From Chloromonas sp. AAM2 (lineage: Eukaryota; Chlorophyta; Chlorophyceae; Chlamydomonadales; Chlamydomonadaceae), in assembly GCA_004335635.1 (NCBI GenBank), contig QAXH01005157.1, positions 32,234-96,233 on the forward strand: a DNA stretch of 64,000 nucleotides, in the 5' to 3' direction. The first letter of the stretch is position 1. Every line of letters begins with the position of its first letter. Of the stretch, positions 24,718 to 37,200 are shown in pieces. The position numbers and the translations under genes are program-made. The notes below the pieces were generated by a model. The model worked only from the letters and a program-made list of their open reading frames with translations, was not told where the DNA came from and did not search any database.

Positions 24718-26828
24718 GAGAGAGTAGGTGAGCACGTGTGCAGTACACACAGGGCTGTCTGCCATGGATAGAAAATCACGGCGCAGTTATGAAACAATAG
24801 ATACGTTTGCTTTGGTTTGCTGCAATTAATTGGCAGCGGGCAGTCTGCTAAACAACTGTCTGCTGAACAACAGTCTGCTGAACAACTGTTGCCTGTGTTC
24901 GCTTGCTTGAAACTCACGTCTGATGGTGTGCTATGTGTGTGTTGAAATCCTTGCTTGCCTACAGGCCTGAAGCCACGTCGCCGGCACAGAATGCGGTTTG
25001 AATACCATGCGGCCACCTGTCGCTGAACTCGGCCAGTAAGCATGGCAGCGACATGTCACAGAATTCCAGGTTTGTACCATCAACCAGGCCATGTACACTA
25101 GCCAAAAAAGCATCAAGTGCGCCGAAATTTGTCAAGCTGGAGCAGGGGTGGAGCGGGATTTGTCCGTAGTATGTACCAGCCTGGAAGATATTGATTACAT
25201 TAGTTACCACCAGGTAACTAATAACCAGTCTGCTGTTATGAAGCAGAACCAAAACTGTACTGGGTTCTGCCTGCTAGCAGGCTCTTCCTGCGTTTTGTTC
25301 AGTCACCAACGGCAGTGTTTGTAGTGATGACAGTGCAGGGGCCGCCTGGCCTTTTTGGCTGTTGCTACATTAATTTGCTCGTGTATAGCAGAGTCTCAGT
25401 CACTTGTTGTATCCTTATGCATCGTGGTACCAAGCCATTATGTGTGTTGCCGTCTTCTGTATGATGTACGTAGCTTGAAACAGCATGTGTATCAGCACGT
25501 TTTTTTTGTGTTTTACGCAGGACCTTTAGCCTGTTGAATTGCACTTGTTGCAGTAGTGAATCTCTGCCCGTAGCAACCATTTCACCGCACCGTCATGTGT
25601 TTAAGCAGCGCCCAGTTGACATAGCCCAGTTGTCACCCTTGAATGCACGAGCCCTTCTGAGGACAATCAGCAGGACGACTGTTGCATAACAGTTTCTATG
25701 TGTTACCTTTTGTACCCTACTCTTATGTACTCTGCAATGCACGTGCTCGTCAGTTTGTGCTGTCTTTTGTACTGCATGTATCACCAGTAGTGGGAGCTGT
25801 ACCTTGTATCTTTACGTTTGTAGTTTTGCTATTTTTGTTGTAGATAAGGCTTTCAGGTGTTGGACAATGTACCGATGGATGGTCAGCCGCTTGATCTGCT
25901 CTTCTGGTGCTGGGGAACATGTACGTCCGCAGTGCAGAGTGCGCACCCTGATGACCATGTAGCCTTGAGCATGCGTTGCATAGTGATACTGCAAGGACAA
26001 GATGTAATGCTTCCTCGTCACGTTTGAATAGCTTCAGCCGCCAGCGGAAGCGTCAGCCTCGGCCGCCAGCTCATGAAGAGACAACTTTGGCTGATAAGCT
26101 CAACCACTTCGACAAAAGCTGGAATGTACTCCTGGTCATTGTCAGTATGCCCTGTAATGCTACAGCGCCAAACAAAAACAAACCACAACGACCACATTGC
26201 TGACACACACGCGTTGCTGAGACACACCGGTTCCAGCGTCAGTCCCAGGAATTGTCCCAGAAATGGCAAACGTTTTTTGATACAAAATACGGCCACATTG
26301 CAACAGCGCCAGCATAATAAATCCGCCAACCACATGACGCCCCGCGTTCTGATAGCAAAGATCATGATGGCAACGCCGGGTCGGAGGTCAGGCCACTCGT
26401 CCGACGAAGCAACTGATCATTGCGGCAGTCCCAGAACGGACGGCCTTTATGCGTTTGATCGTCAGGCGAATCAACTGATCATTGTGGCGCGTCACGCTCG
26501 GCTGTCTGCGGCGACTAGGGCTTTTGTTCGCTTGGTGCGCGCTTGCGTTCGTTATTGAATTGCTTTGCTTTATAAACAGCATATTCATCGCTTACCCATG
26601 CAGTTGTTGCCGGTTGTTGTTGTGGCTTGAGCATGCGTCACACGATCGAAGGTAAAAAGCTGTGACCAATCGCCAATGACATCACGGATGCCGTCGGAGG
26701 CAAACTCATCAGGCAGACAAGTGAGTAGGATCGTATCTTTACAAACGCGACCACACACGATTCACAAGTGCGGCTCGTGCGCTTGACACGATCTCGGAGT
26801 TCATCATACAAGCCTTCCGAAAGTAGCC
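24718..26828. other. Intergenic region between paralogs A and B, no gene seen
   Basis: About 2.1 kb. Open frames such as the one at 26073-26558 have no homology that I recognise and no splice context. A short direct repeat built on CTGCTGAACAACTGT occurs near 24845-24890. The last few hundred bases should hold the gene B promoter. Confidence 0.5.
26571..26576 (+). promoter_or_regulatory. Possible TATA box of gene B
   Basis: TATAAA stands 253 bp upstream of the proposed gene B start codon. Position and sequence suit a TATA element with a longish leader, but there is no other support. Confidence 0.25.
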
Positions 26829-29800
26829 ATGGCGACTACAGGCATCACAGTTATCAACCGTGGCCCATGTCGCTCCAAGCCCGGGTTCCAAGCTTCAGAG
26901 CTGCGTCCTTTGCCTCCCTGGCGCCAGCCCGCGCCATCGCGGCGACAAGCGCATCGCTACGAATGTTCGCGCGGCCTGGACGCATCCCAATCTTGTGAAT
27001 CATGCATGTCTGGGCAAGCAAATGCAAAGTCTATTGGCCCAACGATCGTCGCTGATGAGTCGATAGGCTCATGCCGTACGTTTGCCATGGTTGCGCTACT
27101 GGTAGGCCCCCATTGATTAGCAAGCGCAACAACATATATGGTCAACATATGCACCGCTGACTGAACTTGTCGTTTGGCACGCACATTATCCTGGGTAGAC
27201 AACTAAGGTGTGCCCCCAAATGAACAAGCGTATTGGTTGCTGTGGTTTTGTGCGTGCAGGGCTTGGCGTGGGCTGGCGCATGCGCAAGCCGCCCTGGTGC
27301 GGAGTTACCTTGTCTGGCGTCAGTATCCGCACCTCGCAGCACACACCAAACCAGGTGAGAAGCACTACCACCTACCGGTGCCGATGCAGCATCCGGCACA
27401 GATACAAAACTTTCTGTTGGAGGTTCGCGTTTGGTCGAAACAGAGTAAGCCTGTGTTGCCCTTGGTTTCTCACAGGCGCTCCGACTCGAGGCAACCATTG
27501 GACCAGAAGGATTCCCCAAGCACCACCAAGCGATTTGTGAATGGGGTCTTTCGCTTCACTTGGGCTTTGATCGACGTGCCCGTTCGTGTTGTGGTGAGCA
27601 AGCAGGCGAAGGCCAGCATTACCATTGTCTGCTGTTGCCAGACCCCCGACGATGTGTCGCCGGCCCGGCGCCTGCTCCCAGCGCATCAGCCCGCATCCCA
27701 GCGCCGCGTCGCGATCCAATGTGCCTGCCTGGTGTTGTGCAGGAGTACTTGCTGCTCGGGCCTAATCCCCTCGAGCCATACATGTGAGTGCCGGGATTCC
27801 TCCGTGCGCGTTGTGTGCCTGGCCTGCCCTCTGCAGAGCGTTCGTACGGTATCTATTGAATCCGTCCGCAACCTCCGCCGCTCTTTGCTTCGGTACGCAG
27901 GTCTTCTCGCGTCAGCAACAAAGCATTCAAGCAACCGGACGACGCGACAGCTCTCAGTCCCAACACATTCGCGCTCCATCCTTCCGAATTTCTCAAGATG
28001 CACGCCGCACCCTACACTGTTCCCTCAAGCAATACAACAGCTGACCTGGTGCGCGCTGCACGTACTGCAAGTTCTTCGCCCTCGGCCAACGTTAACCCTA
28101 CGTTGGTTGCCAATCAGGCGGACGACCACTTGGCCATCTGGGAGTCTGAGCTGGTTCTGGGCATACAATCCATGAAGTTGCCGTTTTGGTGGCGCTTTTC
28201 TGTCGTCCTCTCCGTGCTTCTCACCATCGCGCTGGTTGACTGTCTTGGATCATTTGCTGGCCTGCCAGCCAAGCGTCATGCAGTCAGGCCATCCAAGGAC
28301 AACCGTCAGGCTCGTTTGACGCTGGACACTGCACCGCTTAGCAGCCTGTTCGGCCCTTCAGCTGTCAGTTACCTGGTTTGCGATATCCCAGCACCTAAGT
28401 GTGACTTGCCGCTGAAGTGTAACCTGCCACCGCCAAAGTGCGACCTGCCGCTCAAATGCGACTTGTCACTACCAAAGTGTGACCTGTCACCGCAACCAGC
28501 TGCAAGGCATCTGGCAGCTCCACCACCAGCCAGTGCCAGCCAGCAGCTTCAGTCCTCACAGTCAGCTCGTGCTTCCATTCACCACTCTGCCAGGACACCA
28601 AGCTGCTTGATGATCATCGAAACCTGTTACCTGGCCCTCGAAGCCATCTCTGCCTTTGCCTTTGTTGTGGCATGCAAGGCCAGCAACGAATTGGTGGACA
28701 CCGCTACTTTGCCCAGCACTGCTGTACCTGCAGAGGGAGCCCCAGGAAATGGAGAGGTAAGAAATATCTGCACAGAATTTTCACCTGCTTCTGTGATACT
28801 GTTGTTGACTGCAAGACGAACAGCTCTCTCCTCGCACCGCAACATGCATGCCAGCTGTTGCATTGTGACGGACTCATGTGCATGCGGGACGCTCAAGCAG
28901 CAAACGTAGTGGGGCTCAGATATTTGCTTTTTAACTTGCGCAGCGACGTGTGTATCAGCTGTACCGCCGCAGCGGGTCCATGTGGGGAAGGCATACTGTT
29001 GCTGCACACCAACCTACAACGGAGACCAGAGGTGCGACTGGGTGAAACGTGCCCGTGCTGACATCTTGGAAAACAGCACCTTTTCCTAACCAGATGGCAA
29101 GCTTGGCTTCAAAGTGCGCTTGTGACACACTCTGCCTTCTGGTGTGGCACCAGAGAGCCACACATGCAGCTGCACTTGCAGCCACGAGGCAGTTTGGCTG
29201 ACCAACTCTCCTATTGCAGTTGGTTTTCTGGTCATATTTAATGTACTCAGATCAATAGATTACAGCATGACTGCAACGGTGCATCTCGGCTTATGCATGC
29301 GCAGCCAAATGTGTGCATAGTGTTCTTGTTCTGCAGGGATGCAAGGTTGCATGGGATTCTCTGCGCCGCCCAGTCGCATGGCCCTGCCAACGCAGGTCAG
29401 GGGCCCATCCGTGTCAGCACCAGCCATATTCAATAATTAACTGTGCAAAGCAGCGTCAGCGACCTCTGCCACCCGCACAGCAGCAGCTGCAACCACCGCC
29501 GCGCCGGCCCCATCACAGCAGTACAAGCAGCACTGGTCAGCCCACCATACCTACCGCTCTCAAGCCCAGGGCTCATGTGCCAAGCAGCTTCACCTGAACC
29601 CACAACACTCCTACATACTTCCTCAACCTGTTGAAGCAGCTCAACAGGGACAGCAAAGCAGCAAAGCGCATGGGTTATAGCCTCACAGCACAGTCCCGTC
29701 ATGAACTGCTCAGCTGTGCAAACAGGCAGCTGCTGGTATGCAAAGATACAGGCACGAACTGACTGCAATGGACTTCTCTTTTCTGGGTTCATCCATATCA

Positions 29801-30736
29801 CAGGCCAGCACTGCCCTGGCTGGCGCTCAGCTGGCACCACTGGCTGAGGCCACCATCTCAGCAGCCATCCACGCCCCTGCCTTGCGCACAGCGAGCATTT
29901 CCAGCTGGTCGAGTCTGTTGCATGGCCTCACCAAGGCAGGGGTGCGCTATGGTTCCCTGCGCGACCTCATGGACCATGCCCAGCGCTGCATGACACCAGA
30001 GGTCTGGCGGACAGGCACCATCAAGGGAGGCACACCTGAGCTACAGAGGGTATCCCTTCTGCTGTGGCCGTATGCATCTGCAGGCTACCAGGGCGATGTC
30101 AGTGCCTTGATCAATGGCGCCAAAATTGCCCCGGAAGCAGGCTCATTTGCTGCTGCACACGGACAAGAATGCAGTAATCTGGTGTGGGCGTTGGGCACCC
30201 TTGGGTGCACTCTGCAACAGCCTGGCACAGTAGCCGTGCTCAGGATACTGACTGACGCAGTAGCAAATGGAATCATGACAGATGCCACCACCCAGGCTTG
30301 GGCAAACCTGCTACTGGGCCTGGCCAAGTGCGGCTGCAACGTTGATGCCACGCTCACACCCTTGGATGTGCGGCCTGTGGTGGCAGCAGCAGTGAAGGCA
30401 GAGCAGCAGGGCAGCATGCGGCAGGCAAAAGCACAGGAATGGGCTAACCTGATGTGGACTCTGGCCACCATGGGTTGTCGTGCGGCCCCTGGCAGCCAGC
30501 CTGACATCAGCCCCCTGGTGGCCAGTGTGGTCAGCCATGTGCAGCAGGGCAGCATGCAGCAGGCAAAACCACAGGAATGGGCTAACCTGATGTGGGCTAT
30601 AGCCAAGATATGGGCGAGCCAGTCCACAGCACAGGAGGTCGTGCGACAGGCATTGGCAGCCTTGATGCTCCAGGCGCACCATAGCCGATGTAACGTAAAG
30701 GGCATCCGACAGATGGGTTATGCTCTTAACCACTAG
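26829..30736 (+). CDS. Gene B: OPR-repeat protein with N-terminal membrane segments, paralog of gene A
   Basis: Exons 26829-27101, 27260-27354, 27476-27593, 27743-27783, 27901-28756, 28944-29031, 29454-29535 and 29752-30736 join in phase to 845 residues. The leader shares PLPPWRQPAPSR with PLPPLPQPAPLR of gene A, and a hydrophobic segment VALLGLAWAGACA spans the first splice junction (VVLLGLTWAWACA in A). Next come KRFVNGVFRFTWALIDVPVR, a membrane segment at about 271-292, KCDLP repeats at about 336-374, one Tyr-rich exon (RRVYQLYRRSG) and an Ala/Thr linker. Residues 518-845 hold about five OPR-like repeats; the clearest are QEWANLMWTLATMGC and QEWANLMWAIAKI. Known OPR proteins of green algae bind organelle RNA and control its maturation or translation, so a membrane-tethered organellar RNA factor is the inference. 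An alternative end at 29597 through a Pro/Gln exon is less likely, because the splice to 29752 restores the OPR frame. No obvious gene B exon duplication is seen apart from the OPR repeats. Confidence 0.75.
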
Positions 30737-31061
30737 CTGGCACCGGACGACAATCTCCATAATGTTTCTTTCTTCTGTCTGTTGCTGGACCTGGTGATCA
30801 TGCTGCTGCTGATGTGCACACTCTCCGCGTGCGCAAACTCCACTCTCTCTCTGCGTGCGTACACCAGTTGTACTTCTCAGCTGTATTTGTCTCAATCAGA
30901 AGTTGCGTGTGGACCTTTCTACTAGAAAGGGAGTATCCAGTGGCTGCTAGACCTTTCTATCCAGTGGCTGCCAGAGGTAATTGGCTTGTGTTGAATGTGC
31001 GAACGTGCGTGCACTTGGACCTCACGAGTATTGCTTGTGTTTGAGCGTAAAGTATGATATG

Positions 31062-31066
31062 TGTAA
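31062..31066 (+). terminator. Candidate TGTAA poly(A) signal of gene B
   Basis: TGTAA, the usual poly(A) signal of volvocine algae, occurs 326 bp after the gene B stop codon. Confidence 0.3.
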
Positions 31067-31121
31067 TACATCTGCGATAATGACATCAGACCAGAATTTG
31101 TAGCCCTTACAGCTCCGCGCA

Positions 31122-31126
31122 TTACA
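31122..31126 (-). terminator. Candidate TGTAA poly(A) signal of the SGNH hydrolase gene
   Basis: TGTAA on the - strand lies 157 bp downstream of the SGNH stop codon; a second copy is at 31107-31111. Confidence 0.35.
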
Positions 31127-31282
31127 TGCATCGGCTATGATTTGTATAACCTGTATACATCAGCACACCATAACTGAAAACACAGGCTGCAGTCCGGGCA
31201 GCTCTGCAAAACTTAAATCACCGTATGTGATCGTCTTGAAATTACTGGTCGCATAACCGCCATCCTGCGCAACTACGTAGGC

Positions 31283-34200
31283 TCATCGCCACGTGTTTTT
31301 GATTTCAAATGACTTGTTAGGCCGGAGCCCGTCCTGTACAAAGTCCAAGGCGCCGAAGTTCTTCAGATCCTTTCCTGACTCCTCCATCTGTGCGCCTTCA
31401 TCGCTAATCATCAGCCCCGTAATCTTAACCTTCGTGCCCTGATTGGTGGTGTTCGAGCTGGTCGTGCCAAGCGCGGTTACTTGGAGAATGCACTCTTCGT
31501 GCATTGTCACTTTAACTTCAAGCAGCGCGACCAGGGAGACCTTGCGCTCGGCGAACAAACCGTCCATAATGGCCGTCTGGCACATGCAGTTCTTGATGCA
31601 TTTGACTTCCGCCTGGCCCATGCCTTCATAGCTGCGGAGGTGTGCGATCTCCACCGCTACAAGCCCGACCTGCGATGGCAGATGCAGAAAGTCAGCAGTT
31701 GACGTCCAGCAGGTTATAGTCAGCACGCTCCAACTCGTGGCATGCAGCATGTTTGCGGCGCATTACGCGTAAGCGACGCAGCACGTGAAATCTGTGGCCC
31801 AGCCCTAACCAACCCTAACACAGCTGGCTTTGGTGCCACACAACCTTTTGGCCTTTTGCAAGAGATGCGACAGAACCTCCTTCAGAGACAGCACTAACAC
31901 AACTTTCAGGGTCTGCCTCCAGGCACATGGACGCTGTGTCTGACTGGAGATCAGTTAGCACTCGCTTACCGGTGACAGAGCAGCGTATAAGTCACTCCAG
32001 GCCCGCCTATGTGACGCAGTGCGTGTGTCAATCTTGAAGCGAATGGTGGCACCCGTTTCGTTCGCCACAAAGCCCCACTTCTCCCTCCTCCCTGGCCCCT
32101 GGTCGTTCATCCACACAAAGGGAGCGCGACCTTCGTCCTCGGGCACTGGCAACACTTGCGAGTGAAGCGAGTCGCCTGCGAGTGCAAGCAAGGGCCGCAA
32201 GGAGTAACCATGAACGACTGGAGGTGGGTGGGCGGGATGCAAAGCTCCACCTGCATCTCGCTAGTCTTGTCTTGTTCAGCATCAACCACCAGGCAATGTT
32301 AATAAGATGTTGGTGGTCACAGGAGGCAAAGCCATTGGCGCTTAGAGATTCAGGCCCAGGAACAGAGGTGCTACTCACCACTGGAGGTTGGCAGCTACGG
32401 TAACTAGATCCACTCTCAGGCTGAGAATTCTCCACCACTGTTGTCCTGTGCTGCTTATCAAGGCCAGGACTTCTAAGCATACCAGCAAGGCATGTCAGAT
32501 CCCTCACGTGCGCCTATCTACACCCTGCATTGGTCATAGCGATGTTGTCAACTGACTTGCTGTGCCAGCTGCACTCACCCACGAAGCACCTGTCGCCCTT
32601 GCTCTCCCAGTTGCCCTTGACCATGGGCTCGGGCAGAGCCGACCTCACGCGCACTCGCTGAGCCTCGGTCTCGCTCCACGGCCGCCGCTGGAGACTCTGC
32701 GACGCAATGGAACACACATGGAATGGAATGGAACACACGTGCACAAAGTCTGACCACACAATCATTGCGTTCACCACTGGCATGGACAGGAACAAGACGG
32801 GTACAAGCGTAGCAATTCCACGCTAAGAGCCGTCCTGGTCCCAAACAATAAGCTCTACATCACATAATCACCTGCAGATGCAAATCCGTGAATTCCAAAC
32901 CATAGACGTTAATCACCCCGACCCACAGAGCCAAGCCATGCACCCATCAGGGCGTCACATGCACTGTGTATCGTTGCACTTGAATCAGCTTCCACCTGGC
33001 TCACCTTTTCCGCGTGCATGATGAGCTGCACCACCAGATCCGACATGACTCGGTGACCTGTCTCGCCGTCTGTGCGACAGACATGGGGGACAGCACAGAG
33101 TGCATCAGAGTGCAAACACTAGAGAGTCGGCAGTGAGAAGCGTCGCATGCGTTGAAGGTCTGCATGCGAACAAGTGCAGTACATCAGGGGCCTCAACTGT
33201 CCTGACTAGCCCTGAAAAGCAAAAACCAATGGCGTTTGAACGCCGGCCAGCTCTTACCCTTGTACTGCCCACGGTAATCAGCACATGCCCGCCCCTTGAA
33301 CTCAGCACGTCCTTCACTCTCCTTTCCCTGCCCGCCTCTGCATCCCTCCTCCTTCCCTTCTCCCTCACGACCTGCGCATCCCCTTCTACTCCGTGTGCTT
33401 CAAGTACCCTCCCAGGACTGAAGACATGTATACAACAACGACAACAACAACAACACCAGCAGCAGCAGCAGCAACAACAGCTCAGCGCTTCCCACTCACT
33501 GGGGTGCACGATATCCCAGTAGAAGGCCGAGTACCTCAGCTGCTCGTCCACCTGAGGCGGCTCGAGGGCGCCGGCCTTGTTTCCGCGCGTGCGGTTCACC
33601 TGGAACCCAGGTACGCCTGCATGCACCCATGCATCCATGCATGACGTGCATGCACACACTCCATGTCAGATCACACGTCGAGCAGCCATACACACATGTG
33701 GCAACGCCTGACCAAACATCAGGGCAAAGCGCCTTGAATCGCATCATGCAAGCCTTTGATTGCAAGCCGCCTCAGCCCCAGGCTGACGACACATCAGGGC
33801 ACTTCTATTCATCATCAAATGCACCCCAACGCGCAAACAGGATCACATCATGCAAGCCTTTGATCCCTCAGCTTCATGCTGACAACGCATCAGGGCATCT
33901 TGCCCCTCATCACAGGTGCACTGTCATCAACAGTCTGCGCCAGCCACCTATTGCGTACCTTGCTGCATGAGGCGCCAGCATGCCGCCTTGACACTGAGCA
34001 TGGGCAACTGCGGCCAGGGAACAGGCAACATCAGCGCAGACACAGCCATCTGTTGAATTCCAACCACCATGCGACAAGGTTGCATGCAAATCGCAATGTA
34101 CTTGTCACTGAGCAATTGGAATTAGAGCCATTGGATTAAGGCATAAGGGTTGAATGTCAAGATCATTTGTGGGCAGCGTTAGACGCAACTGGCTCTACTG

Positions 34201-37200
34201 GCCTTGGCCAAGTCACGGAGCATCACTGAGTTCATGCTTGCATGTGCTCCACTCCTACCTGCACTGTCTGACTTGGAATCATGGTAATCATAGCATACCA
34301 CACCATCACATATCATGACTATCATGACATAGATTTTTGCGTGTGTCTGCAGTTTCGCTGACCTGGTAGTACGTGGCAAACTCGGAGAAGTCAGCGTCGG
34401 CCCCGGTGTAGTACATGCCGTCGTGGCGGTTGAGCTGATCCACCTGAAACCAGGAGAACCTGTGTGGACAGAATGGCACTGGGCACAGCGTGCATCACTC
34501 TTCATTGGCGTGCATCACTCTTCATTGGCGTTCATCACTCTTCATTGGCGTGCATCACTGTTCATTGGCGTTCATCACTCTTCATTGGCGTTCACCACGC
34601 TTCATTGGCGTTCATCACTCTCCATTGGCGCTCATCACTCTTCATTGGCGATCATCACTCTTCATTGGCGTTCATCACTCTTCATTGGCATTCATCGCTC
34701 TTCATTGGCTTGGGGATACACTGGGCCAGGGGTGAGGGCTCGGGTTGTGTTGCGGGTTAGTGATTGGGGCCAGCTGGCAAGGCCATGCCAGAGAATGCAG
34801 GGGCCAGCAGACAGGTTTGGCAAGTGCCAGTGAATGGGATTGGAAGGGGCAGCTGAGGAGGTCTGGCAGCAAGCCCTGACTTGACAAATTTGTAGACTGG
34901 GCAGTCCTGCTATACCGCTACGTGGCATGCTCTTTCTGCTGCATTCATCACTTTTCATCTTCTTCACAGTAATTTGGCTGGACTTACATGCACCTGGCAG
35001 CAGCTAACAATCCCAAACGTGAACCATTGTGCAGCCTGTTGCAAACTCTTGCCAACATCAGCAAGCAGCTTCACTTGCATTCCCCACGTCTCCACTCACG
35101 CATTGAGTAGAATGACCGCCGGCTGCTTTGGGAATGTGAGCAGCTTCCTCAGCAGGCGCTCAAAGGCCCTCCGGACCAGATTGTCGTACTTATTGATCCC
35201 GTTGGTGAGCGTCTCCTCATCGTTGAGTGCATACTCAACAATCACAATGTCCACGTCCTGAAGAGCAGCATGGTGAAGCACTGTCTGTGTGCATATTCTG
35301 CTGCACGAGGTGGCTCATAAGATGATGAACCACGAGGGGCAACAGCGTGCTCTGGTTAAGACTATGACCACAATTGGGAATATGCAGCGCACATGAACTA
35401 AGCTTTTCTAAGGCGCCAAACTGGAGCAGCCGCTTGCCAAGCCAGCGACCCCTTACCCCAAGCCCCATCCCGTACGATCCCGAACTCAATTGTTCTAGGC
35501 ACCTGCTTTTCAGTGCCCCAGTCCGCTCACCTGGGGCACGTGCTTGTTGTAGCACACCGACATGTACCTGCACACAGGTGACAGGCGGGTGACAAGGCAG
35601 TGGGTAACTCAGTGCACTGTGCACTGCAAGCCCATCTCACGTGCTTGACACCGTGTCCGTGTCCCACACACTCCTTACAGCAACCCTTACAAGCCATACT
35701 GCACTTGAAACGCCCACACACACAGTACAAGTGCAGAGGACAATGCGGCTCCGTGCAAATCCCATCCTCTGGCTCACGGGTTATCATGCCCTAGTGAGAC
35801 AGTCACAGGGCGCAACACATCGCGCCCCGTGACCTATGATGGCTTCCGTATTGTAAACTGTCAGTTTATCAATTAATCCAGTCACAGCCAGCGTTCCTAT
35901 GTGTGGCCTTGACTCACGATGAGTATGTGCCCGGCACCGCCCCATTGGCCACCCGCACTCGCGGGTCTCCGATGGGCTCCTGCGCCACCCACCCATCCCG
36001 AGTGCCGTTGTACTCCAGACCAAGCCAGTCCTCAAACCACTCGACCCAACTGCGGGAGCAAACAGATGACACCACGGTGGGGATACACGCAGTGCATGTG
36101 ACCAGCACTGCAATGACCAGCAGTGCATGTGACCAGCACACAACTGGTGGTGACCAGCACAGCACATGGCGGCAAGCAATCAAGGTGTGTGTCAGGCCTG
36201 AAGCCAGCCAAAGCCGTCACATTATATTCACGAGAGACGTGCATCATCTATCCATTCACATACACCACTGTGTAATTGTGTGACCTTGTCCACCCACATT
36301 CTCACCAGCCATCGTCTCTTCAGTAACCACGAACTCCAACCGCAGAGGCCGCTTCCCATCTCATGGGCGCTCACCACCCACCAAACCATGTCTGTTGGGA
36401 GTTAGCTTGTACCCAGAGCAGTCACCCAGCCCATGCTGGAGCCAGCTTCTGATGAATTGTTCATCTGACCTCCACTTGACATTGCATCATTCACACCGTT
36501 TCCCACCTCTGTGGTGCGGTGATACAATTGCCAGTTTTGCTGCCTTGCTGAGCAGTCCTCCCGGGATTGAAAGCCATGTAACAACAACAACAACCAGAAC
36601 AACCACAACACCCTTTCCCACCTCTGTGAGTTGAGTGCTCCTGCGCCGGCCGATATGGACCCGCCCACCACCCCAATGGTGAGGTTGCCCGTCTCCTTGT
36701 GCCTAGCCAGCGCAGCCCTGAGCCGGCCCCAGTCGCCCGCGTAGGAAAGACCCAAGTGCCGCTCGCGCTCGGGGAGCATGAACCCAGGCCACCTGCTCAG
36801 ACAACAGAGCATGTCGACATGACGCAAGGCATGCTCAACGATGCCAGGAGAATACCAGCCCTTGGTTTAGGACTGTGAAGGCAGGTTCAGTGGTCCATGC
36901 AGGATCCGAGTATGCATGAACGCATCGGATATCAAGACGCATGGCAGAGCCCCATCATGCAAGGGCGTTACAATAGGGTGGACTGTATGAGCAGGGATGC
37001 ATACTCCAAGTAGGCTTACGAGTGTGGCAGTGGCAGTCCACCGAGCAGTCTTCTGCTGGATCCCTGCCGCTCAATTTGCATCCGTGCTGCTTGTTGCTGC
37101 TCTGGACTGCCTGGGTACCAAGGCCACAATGGCTTCTCGTCATTTGATGTCGCTGTGATGTGGCCACGAGGCACACCTCCATCTTCCGCATGCCGCTCTC

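Larger units (their letters stand above)
30737..31282. other. Convergent 3' region between gene B and the SGNH hydrolase gene
   Basis: No gene is seen. A small direct repeat, TATCCAGTGGCTGC, occurs twice near 30933 and 30958. Candidate poly(A) signals for both genes lie here. Confidence 0.5.

Noticed and set aside
26073..26558. 161-residue open frame on the + strand between genes A and B
   Set aside because: No recognisable family and no splice or composition support; it also overlaps an equally long frame on the other strand.
29337..29597. Alternative end of gene B through a Pro/Gln exon stopping at 29597
   Set aside because: It keeps frame, but the alternative splice 29031-29454, 29535-29752 gives an Ala/Thr linker and joins the OPR exon exactly in phase. 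Kept only as a possible isoform.
32376..32482. Candidate extra SGNH exon encoding ENSQPESGSSYRSC
   Set aside because: Including it breaks phase with the neighbouring exons. Skipping it recreates CFVGDSLHSQV, typical of this family.
34422..34833. Open frames with repeated His-Ser-Ser-Leu units
   Set aside because: Artefact of the 20-bp minisatellite in an SGNH intron.
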